64,000 nt of DNA from Cricetomys ansorgei (GCA_026225945.1 JAMJFZ010001657.1:620001-684000); one strand, 5' to 3'. Counted from the stretch's first letter, positions 10,601 through 21,233 are shown. Notes: a model not told the origin generated them from the letters alone. Made by a program: numbers and translations.

Positions 10601-11143
10601 ATGATTTCAATGTCAGAAAAGAAAGGCACTTGGCACTCAGTTATCTTGAAGTCCATTTTGGTCTCTGAAGTTCTAGGTGTAATTCTTTGGTTTTCACCAA
10701 GGTCTTCCTTTCTGAACACCCCTGGCCTCTTGGCTGAAAGTCTGACTTCCCGCAACCCCCAGTGCACCCTCCTCCTCTTCCCAGGCTCAGATAATCAGCC
10801 TGGCTTCCCAGCTGGCCCAGCACCTGGCCCAGGGCATCCCCAAACCTTCCTGCCAATCAGGGGAGTAAATGGAGAAAAAGTTACAAGAACAGAGTGCTTT
10901 CAGTTTCAGAAACTCAAGGCTGCCACTGAGATTCTAGACTGTCTGGAGGGCTGTGACGCCTCCCTACAGTGGGAGGGGAAGCACTCGGTAGAAATCATCA
11001 CCTCAGACAGAAACCTCAGCAGGCAGGAAGTGTTCCGGACTGCTCTACAGTCTGACCACATTGAGTTGGGGGCCTATACAGCCTTGGCCCAGAAAACAGA
11101 CATAAAGATCTTAGGGAGCCGGACACATTTAGAATCTGATTAG
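10601..11143 (+). CDS. Unassigned 180-codon open frame
   Basis: This is the longest ATG-initiated frame outside low-complexity DNA. The predicted 180 residues contain no transmembrane run, signal peptide pattern, cysteine cluster or motif that I recognise. The middle (residues about 60-85) is Pro/Gly-rich. It lies in sequence without recognisable repeats, and no promoter, splice acceptor or poly(A) signal clearly frames it, although AATAAACA occurs just downstream near 11188. It may be a chance frame or the remnant of a retrocopy. Confidence 0.15.
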   Translation: MISMSEKKGTWHSVILKSILVSEVLGVILWFSPRSSFLNTPGLLAESLTSRNPQCTLLLFPGSDNQPGFPAGPAPGPGHPQTFLPIRGVNGEKVTRTECFQFQKLKAATEILDCLEGCDASLQWEGKHSVEIITSDRNLSRQEVFRTALQSDHIELGAYTALAQKTDIKILGSRTHLESD

Positions 11144-11357
11144 CCCTCCCCATTCCTTTCAAAATACTTTTTTCTTTCAAATTTGAAATAAACACAAGCA
11201 CATTATAGCTCATTTGAAAACACAGAAATCATAACATAACAACAGAAAACCCCACTTTTTGTCACTCCTATCAGAAAAAACATTAAGACATTCTGCTTCA
11301 TTCTGTCCTCTCAAGGGAGTTTTACATCCTAGCCAGTGGTTCCCAATCCATTTTAAT

Positions 11358-11455
11358 GTAAAAGTTGGGGTTCAGTGGTAAGCATACAGTGAGTAAGAAG
11401 AAGGCCCAGGGTTGGAATCTCATGGCCAGAAAACAATCATAAAAACATAAGAATA
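11358..11455 (+). mobile_element. ID-like SINE fragment
   Basis: The sequence ttggggttcagtggtaagca followed by ggcccagggttggaatctca resembles the ID/BC1-type body (ctcagtggtagagc, agggttcgatcc). An A-rich tail follows. Confidence 0.5.
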
Positions 11456-12031
11456 AAAATAAAAATAAGAATAAAAAGTTACTATGAGACCTTGTCGTAT
11501 CATTAAATATCTCAAGAGAACAGTAATAACCACATTACGAATTTAGTAGTTTATTAAATAAATTCTGTTTACAATGTAGGTTGCTATCAATTTTTGTCAT
11601 ACCAACTGCACTTCTAAGGGGTGATTGTCAAGTCCTAAGTTTTGGTCACTGACACATTTTTTTTTTTTTTTCGTAGTTGGGGGGGTCTCAGCAATTCCTT
11701 AGGGTATGTTTCTTTCTGCGGAAAAAGCGTGAGGCAAAGAATCACAAGGATTTGTGTGGATTGCATGGTCGCCTTCCAAAAGCCTGTAGCCATCATGCCC
11801 ACAGTCTCAGATAAGATAGTTAAAAGATACAGTCATTGGCTTAGGAAAATGTCTGCTTCTTATTAAACGTATTTGATAAGTCATATTTGTAAGTCATAAG
11901 TTTAGAGAGAGGAAAAGTAGGGAGAGAAAGACAAAAATAAAGAGGCTACTAACGTCCAGCCAGAAGCTTTTTACTGTGTCTATTTCAGGCTTGTCTGCCT
12001 GCTCTGGTTTGGGAGGGCTTTCAAAGACAGG

Positions 12032-12115
12032 AAACTGGAACACAGAAATTTTAGGTAATTTGCCTAGGATAACCAGTCAGTAAAGTGGTAGAATAGCTTC
12101 CAGAATGTTCTTTGT
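12032..12115 (-). mobile_element. MIR SINE
   Basis: The sequence taggtaatttgcctaggat, then agtcagtaaagtggtagaat, is the complement of the MIR core. Confidence 0.5.
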
Positions 12116-12234
12116 CCATAAGTTATTTTTTGTAACCTCAGACTACTTACGGAAATCAATTTTATCTTTGTAAAAGGTGGTGGGCTCAGCTACTGAGCAC
12201 ATTCATGCATATTATTTCTAGAATATGCTACAAA

Positions 12235-12345
12235 AATAACTTTTCCAAGGTCATTTAGCTTGCCACTGAGCTGCATTGGGTCTAGAATCCAGGCTCTGGA
12301 CATTCTTTGGCCACTGTCCAGTGTTTTCTTTGACCTGGCAGCATA
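12235..12345 (-). mobile_element. MIR SINE
   Basis: The sequence ttttccaaggtcatttagct, then ctagaatccaggctctggac, matches minus-strand MIR. Confidence 0.6.
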
Positions 12346-12847
12346 TAGATCCTGTGGGCAACTGAAGAAAATCAGCTTGGCTAAGGCCCATCTGCTTTCA
12401 AGTTTCAAGGAGCAGTGCCAAGGACCCATGAATCTTCATTTCCAGGACGAAAGGAGAGCAGTGGCAGTTGGGTGGGAGACTTAGTAACCTCTGATTCTTG
12501 GAGTACAAGCCAAGTACTCAATGTCACAGGAACAGAAAGGGGTTAGCACTCTGAATTTAGGCAAGAGCAAGCCTAGATCATGTCACAGCCTAGGACCTTG
12601 GACTGCTAGTGTACTTTTAAGGGGAATCCCAGAAGGTTGCTCTTAGCTCCCAGAGCTGTAGGAGGGCAGAGTCAGGGGTCTGGTCACCAGCATTTTGAGA
12701 AAGGGATTCCTGAATTGAATGGAAGGCTGGACCAGATAACCTCTGGAGCCCTTCCCACTCTCCATTTGTGTGCCTTGGGGGAGAGAAACAGTCAGTCATG
12801 GGACTCTAATAGTTGATTTAAGGTCCCACCCCAGTCGTCAGCATAGC

Positions 12848-12948
12848 TCTCATCTTGGGCAAATAATTTAACCTGTCAGTACAAGGCACAATGCCTGGCA
12901 AAAAGTAAAGCTTTGCAAATGTTTGCTGAATGAATGAACAGATGAATG
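12848..12948 (+). mobile_element. MIR SINE 3' part
   Basis: The sequences cttgggcaaataatttaacc, acaatgcctggcaaaaagta and gtttgctgaatgaatgaac follow the MIR 3' half. Confidence 0.7.
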
Positions 12949-12949
12949 G

Positions 12950-13735
12950 GTGGCTGGATTTATGTCTCTGTAGTCTCAAGGAACACTGGTGAAAAATGGA
13001 ATCTTACAGTGTCCTTAGGATGCTTAGGAGTTTAAGTAAGAGTGTGAAGCATATAGTTCTCTTTAAAAGAAAAACTAGCCTTCCAACTCAAAGGAATACG
13101 GCGATGGGTGGAAATGTAATTTATCAGCAACAGAAAACACAATTTCGTTGGTAAGCTTTGAGTTTCATTCATTCCACTATCCTCGATGGCTCCCCTCTCC
13201 CCAGTGGTACAACTCAGGCTGCAGCAGGACCCAGCAGCATAATCTCTCCATCCTCCCCCACCCCGGATAAATGCTAATGGATTGTTCTTGCTGCTGACCA
13301 GATTAGATAGCAACCCTTCCGTTATCACAGTCAAGTAAACCCCAGTGGTGGTGGTGGTCAAAGACTGGGGAACCAAGAAGGCACCAAGACCAGAGAGTTT
13401 GCTAAGAAAGTGCAGAATACCAAGGCCCTTTCACTTGCCCTCCTCAGAACTCCTCCTAAACACCAAGTCTCCCCCCACCCAGGTAGTTCCTAGACTGAAG
13501 CATCACTGCTGCCTGTGGGATTCAGGGAGTAATTCCAAGACAGGAACTCTTTGGATTCTGCTTGTCAAAGTTAAGGAGCCAGAAACCTTTCATGTTTTTG
13601 TCCAAACAGGGTCTAAGAATGCCAGCATTAAATCCAACTTTTTTTCATTTTTGCTGTTTCAAATCATGAGAAGACACAGCGTTCACGCCCGGCCTCCCTT
13701 CTAGATTTTCTATATCAAATTTTTACCCATTAATG
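12950..13735. other. Single-copy-looking DNA
   Basis: No interspersed repeat is recognised here. Open frames on both strands (13032-13376 minus, 13345-13704 plus) have no motif and no convincing splice context. Confidence 0.35.
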
Positions 13736-13738
13736 GCC

Positions 13739-13778
13739 TGCCTTCCTTCCTTCCTTTCTTCCTTCCTTCCTTCCTTTT
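13739..13778. repeat. (TTCC)n microsatellite
   Basis: Tandem CTTC units with one TTTC interruption sit directly at the T-rich tail side of a minus-strand B1, so they probably grew from its poly(A) tail. Confidence 0.95.
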
Positions 13779-13914
13779 TGTTTTTTGTTTGTTTTGGAGA
13801 TGGGGGTAGTCCTTAATCTTTAACCCAGGCTGGACTCAACGTCGTGGTGATCCCGCTGCACCAGCCTCCCTGGCGCTGGGATTAAAGGGGAGAAGCACCG
13901 TGCTTGGCTAATAA
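13779..13914 (-). mobile_element. B1 SINE
   Basis: After a T-rich tail, the phrases taacccaggctggactcaac and gcgctgggattaaaggggag run to a closing cgtgcttggct. This is the complement of B1. Confidence 0.8.
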
Positions 13915-14039
13915 TCTTGGTTTTTAAAAGTTTACAATAGATTTGTTTTAAGAGTTAATGATTTTTTTTTGTTTCTTAAGGAGAAAATGTTTTTCTTCTC
14001 TCAGAGGCTAACTCTTCTGCCTCCAGTCACTTCCTGAGA

Positions 14040-14600
14040 GCACAACTCATCCACTATCCAGACTATTCTATAAAAAAAAGCTCATGTATGATCTAACAAC
14101 AAATTCTACATAAAGCAAACAATAGGCACTCAAAATCATTATTTATCTACAAGGAACAGCTAATTGTTCTATCATTATTATGATAGAACCACCGAGATCT
14201 AACAGAAAGCAAATAGAATCTTAGCTGGTGAACAAGGGTAGTTATCCATTTGAACCCTGTCATGTTCCTGTTAAGTCTCTAGAGTTAGTGGAAAGCCATA
14301 ATAAATACACTGGCAGGATAAAGCATCTGACCCAGTTTTACACACTACTGCACGATTTGAAAAAAAAATCTAACTCACAATTTCGTTGGATATTCACAGA
14401 GCCTTTGGAAAGTTATTATAGTGTAACAGTTATTCAGAAGTAGGATCTTCAGAAACGCCTTAGGAGCAAACGAATTAGCTACTATGGAGTTTGATATTCA
14501 GAAATTGAAATGGAAATAATAATTTATCACTGAAAGGTGTTTGATTCGCCCAATGCAAGGGGAGTAACACATGAAAATTAACGAGGCACATTTATTATGA
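14040..14600. other. AT-rich single-copy-looking DNA
   Basis: No repeat family is recognised. The stretch contains TAAT-type homeobox cores and one perfect 10-bp inverted repeat (14166-14189). It could be non-coding conserved DNA, but conservation cannot be judged here. Confidence 0.3.
14166..14189. repeat. Perfect inverted repeat (10-bp arms, 4-bp loop)
   Basis: The arm GTTCTATCAT at 14166-14175 is followed by the spacer TATT and then its exact reverse complement at 14180-14189. Confidence 0.95.
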
Positions 14601-14893
14601 AGAGCAAGTGTCCCACTGAGAATGGAAAGACTCAGTCTGTCCCAGAGGGAAAGTTAAAGGCAGAAGGTGTATTTGGAGGTTATTGGCAGGGAGTAAATGG
14701 CTCAACGGGCAAACAAAAGGAGCAAAATTGGAAGAAAGGCCACAAGTGAAGGAGAGAATTTTGATGAAGCCAGAATAGGAAGATCCTGGAACCGAGTTAG
14801 GAGAATAAGACTGGGGTGGTATGGAAGAATGGGGGGGGCAGGGAGTGGGTGAGTAGGAAAGGGAGAGAAGAGAGAGGGAGTGGGGAAGAGGGG

Positions 14894-14952
<59 letters not shown>
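14894..14952. repeat. (AG)n microsatellite
   Basis: A pure AG run of more than 50 bases, embedded in a purine-rich segment (about 14820-15010). The purine bias produces long Ser/Leu or Arg/Glu open frames on both strands that are not genes. Confidence 0.98.
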
Positions 14953-14956
<4 letters not shown>

Positions 14957-15987
14957 TGGAGGGGGAAAGAGAGGGAGAGGGAGAGAGAACAAGGAGAGGG
15001 AGAGATAGTAATGAGAAAAGCAGGCCAAGCGATGGCGCAGAATGAATAAAGACAGTCCTAATAATGACAAGTGGGGTGCTGGCAGAAGCATCCTTTCCCG
15101 TATCTAATGAAACAGCGCGGGTCCAGGGGATAGCGTTGGACACCACGCAGCCGACTCTGCGCTGAGCGCGGTGGTGTAGCGTACCACCTCCTCGGGCGGG
15201 AGGTCTCATAGCCATCACTCCAGCTTTTAGCCCCACACGGTACTGTGGGGCTCTGCCAGGGACATTTTACTAAGATCGAGTTTTTGTAAGATCCGGGACG
15301 CGAGTGGGGGGAGGAGTGATTGGACAGTGTCCTTCCCCTGAAAGTCCCCAAGCTGATGCTAAGTTGCTCCCCGAAGTTCAAGAAATCTACCTCTCCAAAG
15401 ATTGCTCTGCATTTGCCTAACCGAAGTGACCCGAATTGAAGGACTTTTTTCTTCGTGCCCGGTTTCTCTGACCACTCATCACCCCGCCTCCGCAAACCCC
15501 TATCCCTAGTATTAGGGTGTTAATCGTGCCTCACTTAATAGTCTCCAAATTCTGCTAGAGAAAGATCGGACTGAATGTGTACACAGCGACTTGGAGCATG
15601 GGATGGCTAAGATGCTCCGCCGTGTGTTTCTACAGAGTTGGGGGCATCTATAACTTTGGGAGAACTTGGCAACCGTTCTTCCACTGACCTAAACCCACGA
15701 TTACCCCTAAACCCACGGTTCTCTTCTCTCCTTTCTGTGGGAGTGGGCTGCCACCGAGCAATTTAGAATGGCTCACATTGTCCGAGGTAGCAAACTAGGA
15801 AGATTGGGGACCAAGCTTCCTATAGGCTTCTCCGTTCAGACGGTGTTGGCAGCGGCTAAAGGCAAGGAGGTCTTGGGTACCACCTGTGATACCTGGAGAT
15901 GGTTCTCCTGGTGGTCCCAGGTCATCCGGGCCGTGGGCTTTGTTCCACTAAGGCGTTTCAGGCGCAAAGCACGATTTCGGCCCAGGC

Positions 15988-16005
15988 AGGTCACAGGAGT
16001 GACCT
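15988..16005. promoter_or_regulatory. Perfect palindromic nuclear-receptor-like site
   Basis: AGGTCAC-AGGA-GTGACCT is an exact inverted repeat containing two AGGTCA half-sites pointing at each other, six bases apart as hexamers. AGGTCA is the core half-site of many nuclear receptors. The location inside a CpG island makes a regulatory role plausible, but the spacing is not one of the classic receptor spacings. Confidence 0.35.
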
Positions 16006-16043
16006 TGACTAGAACCTCCTTGCCTGTAGCCTGGGTTTCCTAG

Positions 16044-16210
16044 CCCACCAACACACTGCGAGTGAGAAAGCGGCCCCGCTGGTATCCCGAAGCCCTGACT
16101 CGTTCGTTCGCCACTTTCCACCCAGCAAATTATTTTGGCCGACGAGAGCTAGACGGGTTGAAACGCATTCGGAACAACCCGGCCTCGGATTTTCCACGGA
16201 AAGCTAAATG
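16044..16210 (+). other. Candidate plus-strand exon in CpG domain B
   Basis: A possible acceptor (gcctgggtttcctag) precedes 167 nt that end in AAATG|GTGAGC, a good donor. One frame is open right across, with pieces such as RWYPEALTRSF and LKRIRNNPASDF. It has no ATG, so it would have to be an internal coding exon or, more simply, the end of a non-coding first exon. The residue composition looks protein-like but matches no family I recognise. Confidence 0.3.
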
Positions 16211-16906
16211 GTGAGCCGGGCGCGGGAAAGTGGCAGCAAACCCGGTTTGCGGGGTGGGGGTTGGGGGGTCGGGGGCTCCCAGCCTTGCGGAAGGGGCCTG
16301 CTCTGCCATCTCCGCTTTGCTCTGCCCCAGCCACCCGGTTTTGCCTCTACAGCTCAGGCCCAATGTGGGGAGGTCCAGCGAACCCTAGGCACCCAGGGAC
16401 AAGCAACGCAATTTTCAGGCTCCACGGCCACGCTCCCCGCGGGTTGCGTACCTGGATTGGGGCGCCTCACGGAGATACTTTCCTCTGAAGGAGTCCTTTA
16501 GCGACTAGACCAAGGCTCCCCTTGCCGGTCCGGCTTTGGGTATATTTCTCCTTTCTCCTCCTTGTTTGGGGAGTGTGGGGGGGGAACAACCCAAACAGGG
16601 AAGCAAGAGGAATTTGTGAGCCACCTAGCGCCCCGTAACAAGGATTTAATTTGACAGCATTAATAATATAGTCCTCCTCTTCGCAACTTCTTTCACTTGG
16701 GGACAATTTTGTCTCGCAGGGCAGCGCAGAGGCTGCTTCTGCCGTTCCATTATTTGAGACTCTCCGTCTCCTTCCCTACACTACGTCCGCCGCTTTAAGG
16801 AGAGTCACATTCTGTTCCTTTCGAAGCCTAACTGGTGGCGGGGTTTGCACGCCGCACGAGGGGCTCCCCGGGACGCTTGGGGGCCCTTGGGTACAGGCTG
16901 GATTCC

Positions 16907-16950
16907 CCCGCCGCCCCTCCCCCTTCCCCCCCTCCCCCCTCCCCCCTCTC
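16907..16950 (-). repeat. C-run block, quadruplex/i-motif capable
   Basis: Five or more runs of four to eight C separated by one or two T or G, within the CpG domain. The minus strand meets the G-quadruplex pattern, and the runs also resemble Sp1/KLF binding sites. Confidence 0.75.
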
Positions 16951-17170
16951 GCCGCCGGGCCTTTCCAGAGCAGACTGACTCTGGACGAGGCCGCCTCGCC
17001 CGGCCGCGCCCCTCACTCCCTTTTCGGGCTGCACGGCGTCCGGAGCTCAGAGCCCGAGCTTCTTTTCTTTTAGGGAACAGCTGGAGCGAAGTTCTCCCAC
17101 CAACGCATCCCTGAGCTTTCCTAACCTCCGCCCAAGCCAGACCGCCCCCCCCTCACGCCCCCACGCGCAG

Positions 17171-18985
17171 GATCCTCTTTTAAGCTTTTCTAGAAACCTC
17201 TCTTAATTTCCTTCACAGAACCTAAAGAAAAGCCGTTCAAATGCCCGAGACCGCTGAGAACCCCCATGGCCTAAAGGCACCACGGATTTGTCCTCACACC
17301 GTACTTTCGATCTAGATAATGCAGGTGAAAGTGCCCCCTCCCCCATTATTCGGATAATTGCCTCGAATCTCCACTTAGCGTTGTGTTTAGACAATTGGAG
17401 ATTGATGGCTGTAGCCCCGAACCCCTTCCTCCGGACAGTTCCCAGCTCTGAACCTCCCCAGACTTCTTGGGTGCAAACCGTAACTTCCCTTCCTGAGCAA
17501 AGAGACTCAGGCATTAGAAAGCCCTTGGAAATGGGTATATTTGATTGGCCCCGGAGGGACACAACAGAGACCGAGAGCAGCTCATGAATATTTCTTCCGG
17601 GCCAGGCACACAAAACTGTCTCTAAGATTCCTCTAAATGTAATCCAAAAATACAAAAACCATGTTCAGAACACGTTCCTAGAAGAACGAAACCGGTGGCA
17701 ATAAGCCCGGGAAAAGGGGGGGGGGCTCATAAAGGGAGGCTTTCAAATACCTTTTACCCTAGGCTGATTTATCAAAATAAAGACAGCAGAAATGAACCAC
17801 TTGCGGCTCTTAAGCAGCAATAACAACACTGTGGACAACGAAGCCAAGTGACCACAGTTCATAGAATTCTTGCAGTGTTATACAGTAAGGTTTTCCTATA
17901 ATCCCTGTAGGCATTTTTCTGATTCTTTCCCCCAGCTAGCTCTTCGAATTGAATTTCCTTTAGTTTTGGAGAGCAAGGGGTGGGGTGGGGTGAGGTTCTG
18001 AGGGTGCAGGGCAGGGGAGAAGGTCTAAGTGTCAAGGTAGTTTTTGAGTTTCCTGCTGGGAAGAACTGACTGCAGGAGAATATGGCCCCACCCTCCACTT
18101 TGCAGATGCCATGAATGTGCCCTGCACCAGTGCTAGGGAACCTAGGCTCTTTCCACCAAATCCTACCCAGTGCTAGAAGAGCACCAAAGGCCCCAGTATC
18201 AAAAATGCCCAGATGTCTGTTGTCAACCTTTGAGCAAGGAGAGGAGGTCTGGACAGCCCTCACTTGCCGGCCTGGCAGAGCCTGGGGCTGTTTTCGGCTC
18301 TTCCAGGGCCATAGCTTCCTCATTCTAACCCTGTCCTCAAGCCGAGTCTGCCTTCCCCCTCCTTAACTCCTCTTCTTTCAGATTCAGCCCTTTCCTCTGT
18401 TCCTCTACTACAAAGATTCAAAGCTCATTGCCTATCCACCACCCCTTTCTTGAGAAGGAAAGATAGGTTTGACTCAGCTTCAAAAGTACACACAGTCCAG
18501 TGCTTCTTTCTGCACAGAGTGCAGAGTGCTTCCTACACCTGCAGGACTCACTTCTAACCCACTAGACTAGTCTGACCCGAGAATCAATGAAAATCACATT
18601 CACACAGCGGCTGGCTGACCCTTGGCCTTCTTGAGCAAAGAAAAAGAGGCGCAAATCCAGAAAGACCCATTCGGGGCCTGACTAACCAATGCAGCTGTGG
18701 GCCTATAGGGTGAACTCTGGGAAGGGCTTGCCTGAATTCCCCAGGGGATCCTGAAGAGGATACAGGTGGCCATAGGGGACCCCAGGAAGAGCAATAAGAT
18801 CTGGGTTTGTTGGAGGGAGCCAAGGGCCAGTGACACCTGCTTCAATTAATCAGTGCAGTCAGGCCTGCACTCTCTCCCTGGTTTCTCCCAGGGGAACCCA
18901 CATCGCATCAGTTCCTCAGGAATCAGGCAGTGAACCAGGAAACAGAGAAAGTAAAATGCCAGCCAGTAAGGGAGATGGAGATGGA
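17171..18985. other. Single-copy-looking flank of CpG domain B
   Basis: About 1.8 kb shows no SINE or L1. It contains a 154-codon minus-strand ATG frame (18323-17859) with no recognised motif, and AT-rich patches near 17580-17660 and 17740-17800. Freedom from repeats beside a CpG island suggests regulatory constraint, but that is inference. Confidence 0.35.
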
Positions 18986-18987
18986 AG

Positions 18988-19052
18988 CAGAAAGAGAGAG
19001 AGGGAGGGAGGGAGGAAGGAAGAGAGGGAGGAAGAGAGAGGGAGGGAGAACA
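18988..19052. repeat. GA/GGA-rich simple repeat
   Basis: Imperfect (GAGG)n/(GGAA)n purine tract. The open frames here are compositional artefacts. Confidence 0.85.
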
Positions 19053-19519
19053 GGAAGCTGCTTCAGCAGGTTGTCCTTGATCTTTTCTAGAGGCAGGGCT
19101 GAAGAACTCCCACCCCATCAAGCCCAGGGGCCCTGGGATGAGGCCTTTCCCTTCCCTCTTTCCCTGGTTCTCTGTCATGCACACTGCTGCGGCTTCCACC
19201 CCTCAATGGCTCCTCCTGGCCTTCCCTGGCAGGAGGGCCACTTGGAGGTGACTCACCCACGGTGGAAGCTCTTCAGGCTTGCTGGAGTTCAGCTTCCAGG
19301 GACAGATCAGCCTCCAGGCCCAGAGATTCCAGCCTGTTTCAGCCTGGTGGGAGGGAAACGTTGTGAGCTACGTCTCTGGCTCCCTCGGCTCCCAGCTTTC
19401 CTCTCAGAATTAGATAACAGCAAAAATAGATAAGAGAAGTGATTCATTAATTCAGCGAGTCCTGTGGCTGGCTTTTTCTTGTTGGTATGTGTGGAAGTGG
19501 AAGAAAGCTCTGGCAGGGC

Positions 19520-19572
19520 AATTTTTTCTTTTCTTTTCTTTTCTTTTCTTTTCTTTTTTTTCTTTCCTTTCT

Positions 19573-19630
<58 letters not shown>

Positions 19631-19681
19631 TTCCTCCTCCTCCTCCTCATCTTCCTCCTCCTCCTCTTCTTCTTCTTTTTC
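19520..19681. repeat. Layered polypyrimidine tract
   Basis: The motif changes along the tract: (TTTTC)n at about 19525-19558, (TTTC)n at about 19571-19628, (TCC)n at about 19634-19665 and (TTC)n to the end. There is no SINE body next to it. Confidence 0.97.
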
Positions 19682-19979
19682 AAGTCTACATTCATGAGGT
19701 TCTGCTGAGGCTGCCCAAGGTCAGAAGGACTTTACATGGATGAACACCCCACCCCCACTCACAGGGAGAATGTTCCTCTCTCAACCTGCTGCTGTAGCCC
19801 AGGTCTGCCCTTAGGAAAGTGGTCCTACAGGTGGGCAGAGTCCCTTCTCTGATCACCTAGTATGGCAGTGAAAAAAGCAGTGGATGTTTTAGAGCCTTGT
19901 AGGTTATTTAGCCTGTGTGTTTGTGTGTGTGTGTGAACAGATCCTCCTGAGTGCAGATTATGACCTTGAACAAGGTATC

Positions 19980-20075
19980 CGAACTCAGAGAGGAAGTCAA
20001 GTCACAGAGCAAGGGGTGGATGGAACCTACATTGGAATCCTGAACAGATGAGCCCTAAGCCAGCGATTACTGGTA
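19980..20075 (-). mobile_element. MIR SINE
   Basis: The sequence aactcagagaggaagtcaagt, then ggatggaacctacattggaa, follows minus-strand MIR (pattern actgaggctcagagaggttaagt, then gcagagccgggattcgaa). Confidence 0.55.
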
Positions 20076-20319
20076 GATACTTAGCATAGGAAGAGAGTCA
20101 GAATTGCTCCATCCCTGAGCAGGAATCTACCAGGTCTGCTCTGCTTGAATATTCCTAAACATGGGGAGCTCCTGGCCCCCAAATGACCCAGGAATGCAGG
20201 GCTAGGCACAAGCCAAGCAGAGCCGTGGGAACCAGGCAAACAGATCTCTCTGGTTTTACTCAGGGTAGATGGCCCCTGTGGAGTTGGTGTCTCTCAGGGG
20301 AATGTCTTAATAATAACAA

Positions 20320-20490
20320 GAAGAATAAACACAATGGCTGCATACTTTAATGCATTTCGCAGTTCATAGTTTCCTGGGGTCCTCAAAACAGTCCTGAACA
20401 GTAGGGAGACTCTAAACAAGTTATTACTGATCTCTGAATGTAGAAGGAGAACCTGGAACTGAAAGGCCAGGGTGGTTTGCCAGGAGTAAA
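20320..20490 (-). mobile_element. MIR SINE
   Basis: The phrases catactttaatgcatttcgc, ggggtcctcaaaacagtcc and gccagggtggtttgccag follow the order of minus-strand MIR (atttaatcctcacaacaa and onward). It is strongly diverged. Confidence 0.45.
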
Positions 20491-20499
20491 TACATGATG

Positions 20500-20900
20500 G
20501 AGAGAAAGAGAGGTGAAGGAAGGCCTGGAGGAAAAGGGGAAGGTGTAAAAGAAACAGGACTGCCTTTCCCTTCGAAGGAGTTTATTATGAATATTTTTGG
20601 AGTGATGAATAAGGTGTGCAGTGTGGCCCTCTGTCTCTACACTCGGCCCTTACCAGATGACTTGCAGAAACTATTCCACAGGAAGATGCTCATGTAAAAC
20701 TCCCCGAAGCGTCAGGTCATTAAAATTCCTGAAGAGTGAGCTGAACATGATGAGCCACAGGCTCTTTCTGCCCAGCAGGCCGACTGTCACCAGCTCTGTG
20801 CTTTGGTCACATGGGTTTTACTGTTGCTATTATAAAATAACACGGAAGTTACTACTTTAAACTACAGGGTTCCGTGGCAGGACATTCATGTACAGATATG
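20500..20900. other. Single-copy-looking DNA
   Basis: No repeat is recognised between the MIR and the TATC array. It contains an AT-rich block near 20580-20610 (gaatatttttggag). Short open frames carry no motif. Confidence 0.3.
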
Positions 20901-20922
20901 TCCTCTCCAGACACATTCATTT

Positions 20923-20924
20923 CC

Positions 20925-20975
<51 letters not shown>

Positions 20976-20978
20976 CCC
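20923..20978. repeat. (TATC)n microsatellite
   Basis: About 12 to 13 TATC units, directly followed by an ID-type SINE fragment. Confidence 0.97.
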
Positions 20979-20984
20979 CCTCTC

Positions 20985-21058
20985 TCTCATTGCTGGGTTT
21001 GAACTCAAGTCCTGAACCTGCTAGGCAAGAGCTCTCCTACTGAGCCCAGCCCCATGTT
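20985..21058 (-). mobile_element. ID-like SINE fragment
   Basis: The sequence ttgctgggtttgaactcaag, then gctaggcaagagctctccta and ctgagcccagcccc, is the complement of the ID body. Confidence 0.75.
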
Positions 21059-21065
21059 TACCCTA

Positions 21066-21232
21066 CTTTTTTTTTTTTTTTTTAAGATTTACTTTTGTTT
21101 TTTGTTACGTGTCTATGTGTGTATCTGTGTTTGCAGCTGGAGTTGCAGGCGGTTATGAACCACTGATATGGGTGCTCGGGTCCTCTGGGGAGCAGCAGAT
21201 GTTCTTACTCACTGTCTCTCTAGTCCTCTAGT
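21066..21232 (-). mobile_element. B2/B3 SINE
   Basis: After a T-run, aagatttacttttgttttt, gttgcaggcggttatgaacc and ggtcctctggggagcagcag form the complement of a B2-type body. Confidence 0.75.
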
Positions 21233-21233
21233 T

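Larger units (their letters stand above)
15100..17170. promoter_or_regulatory. CpG-rich domain B (multi-block CpG island)
   Basis: CpG-dense blocks lie at about 15100-15310, 15830-16520 and 16780-17170, separated by less dense sequence. Apart from these it is free of recognisable repeats, and it is the largest CpG-rich domain in the window. A domain this long and SINE-free is typical of developmental-regulator promoters. No homeobox or other DNA-binding-domain code is visible. Open frames inside it (for example 15495-15058 minus and 15768-16043 plus) match nothing known. A plus-strand donor AAATG|GTGAGC lies at 16210, and the C-run block at 16907-16950 is Sp1/KLF-like. Which transcript starts here is unknown. 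Confidence 0.75.

Noticed and set aside
14595..15236. 213-codon minus-strand frame
   Set aside because: Its middle is a Ser/Leu run from the (AG)n tract, and the flanks show no motif or conservation signal.
20985..21058. tRNA gene
   Set aside because: ID elements derive from tRNA-like sequence and retain box-like strings, but no cloverleaf can be formed.
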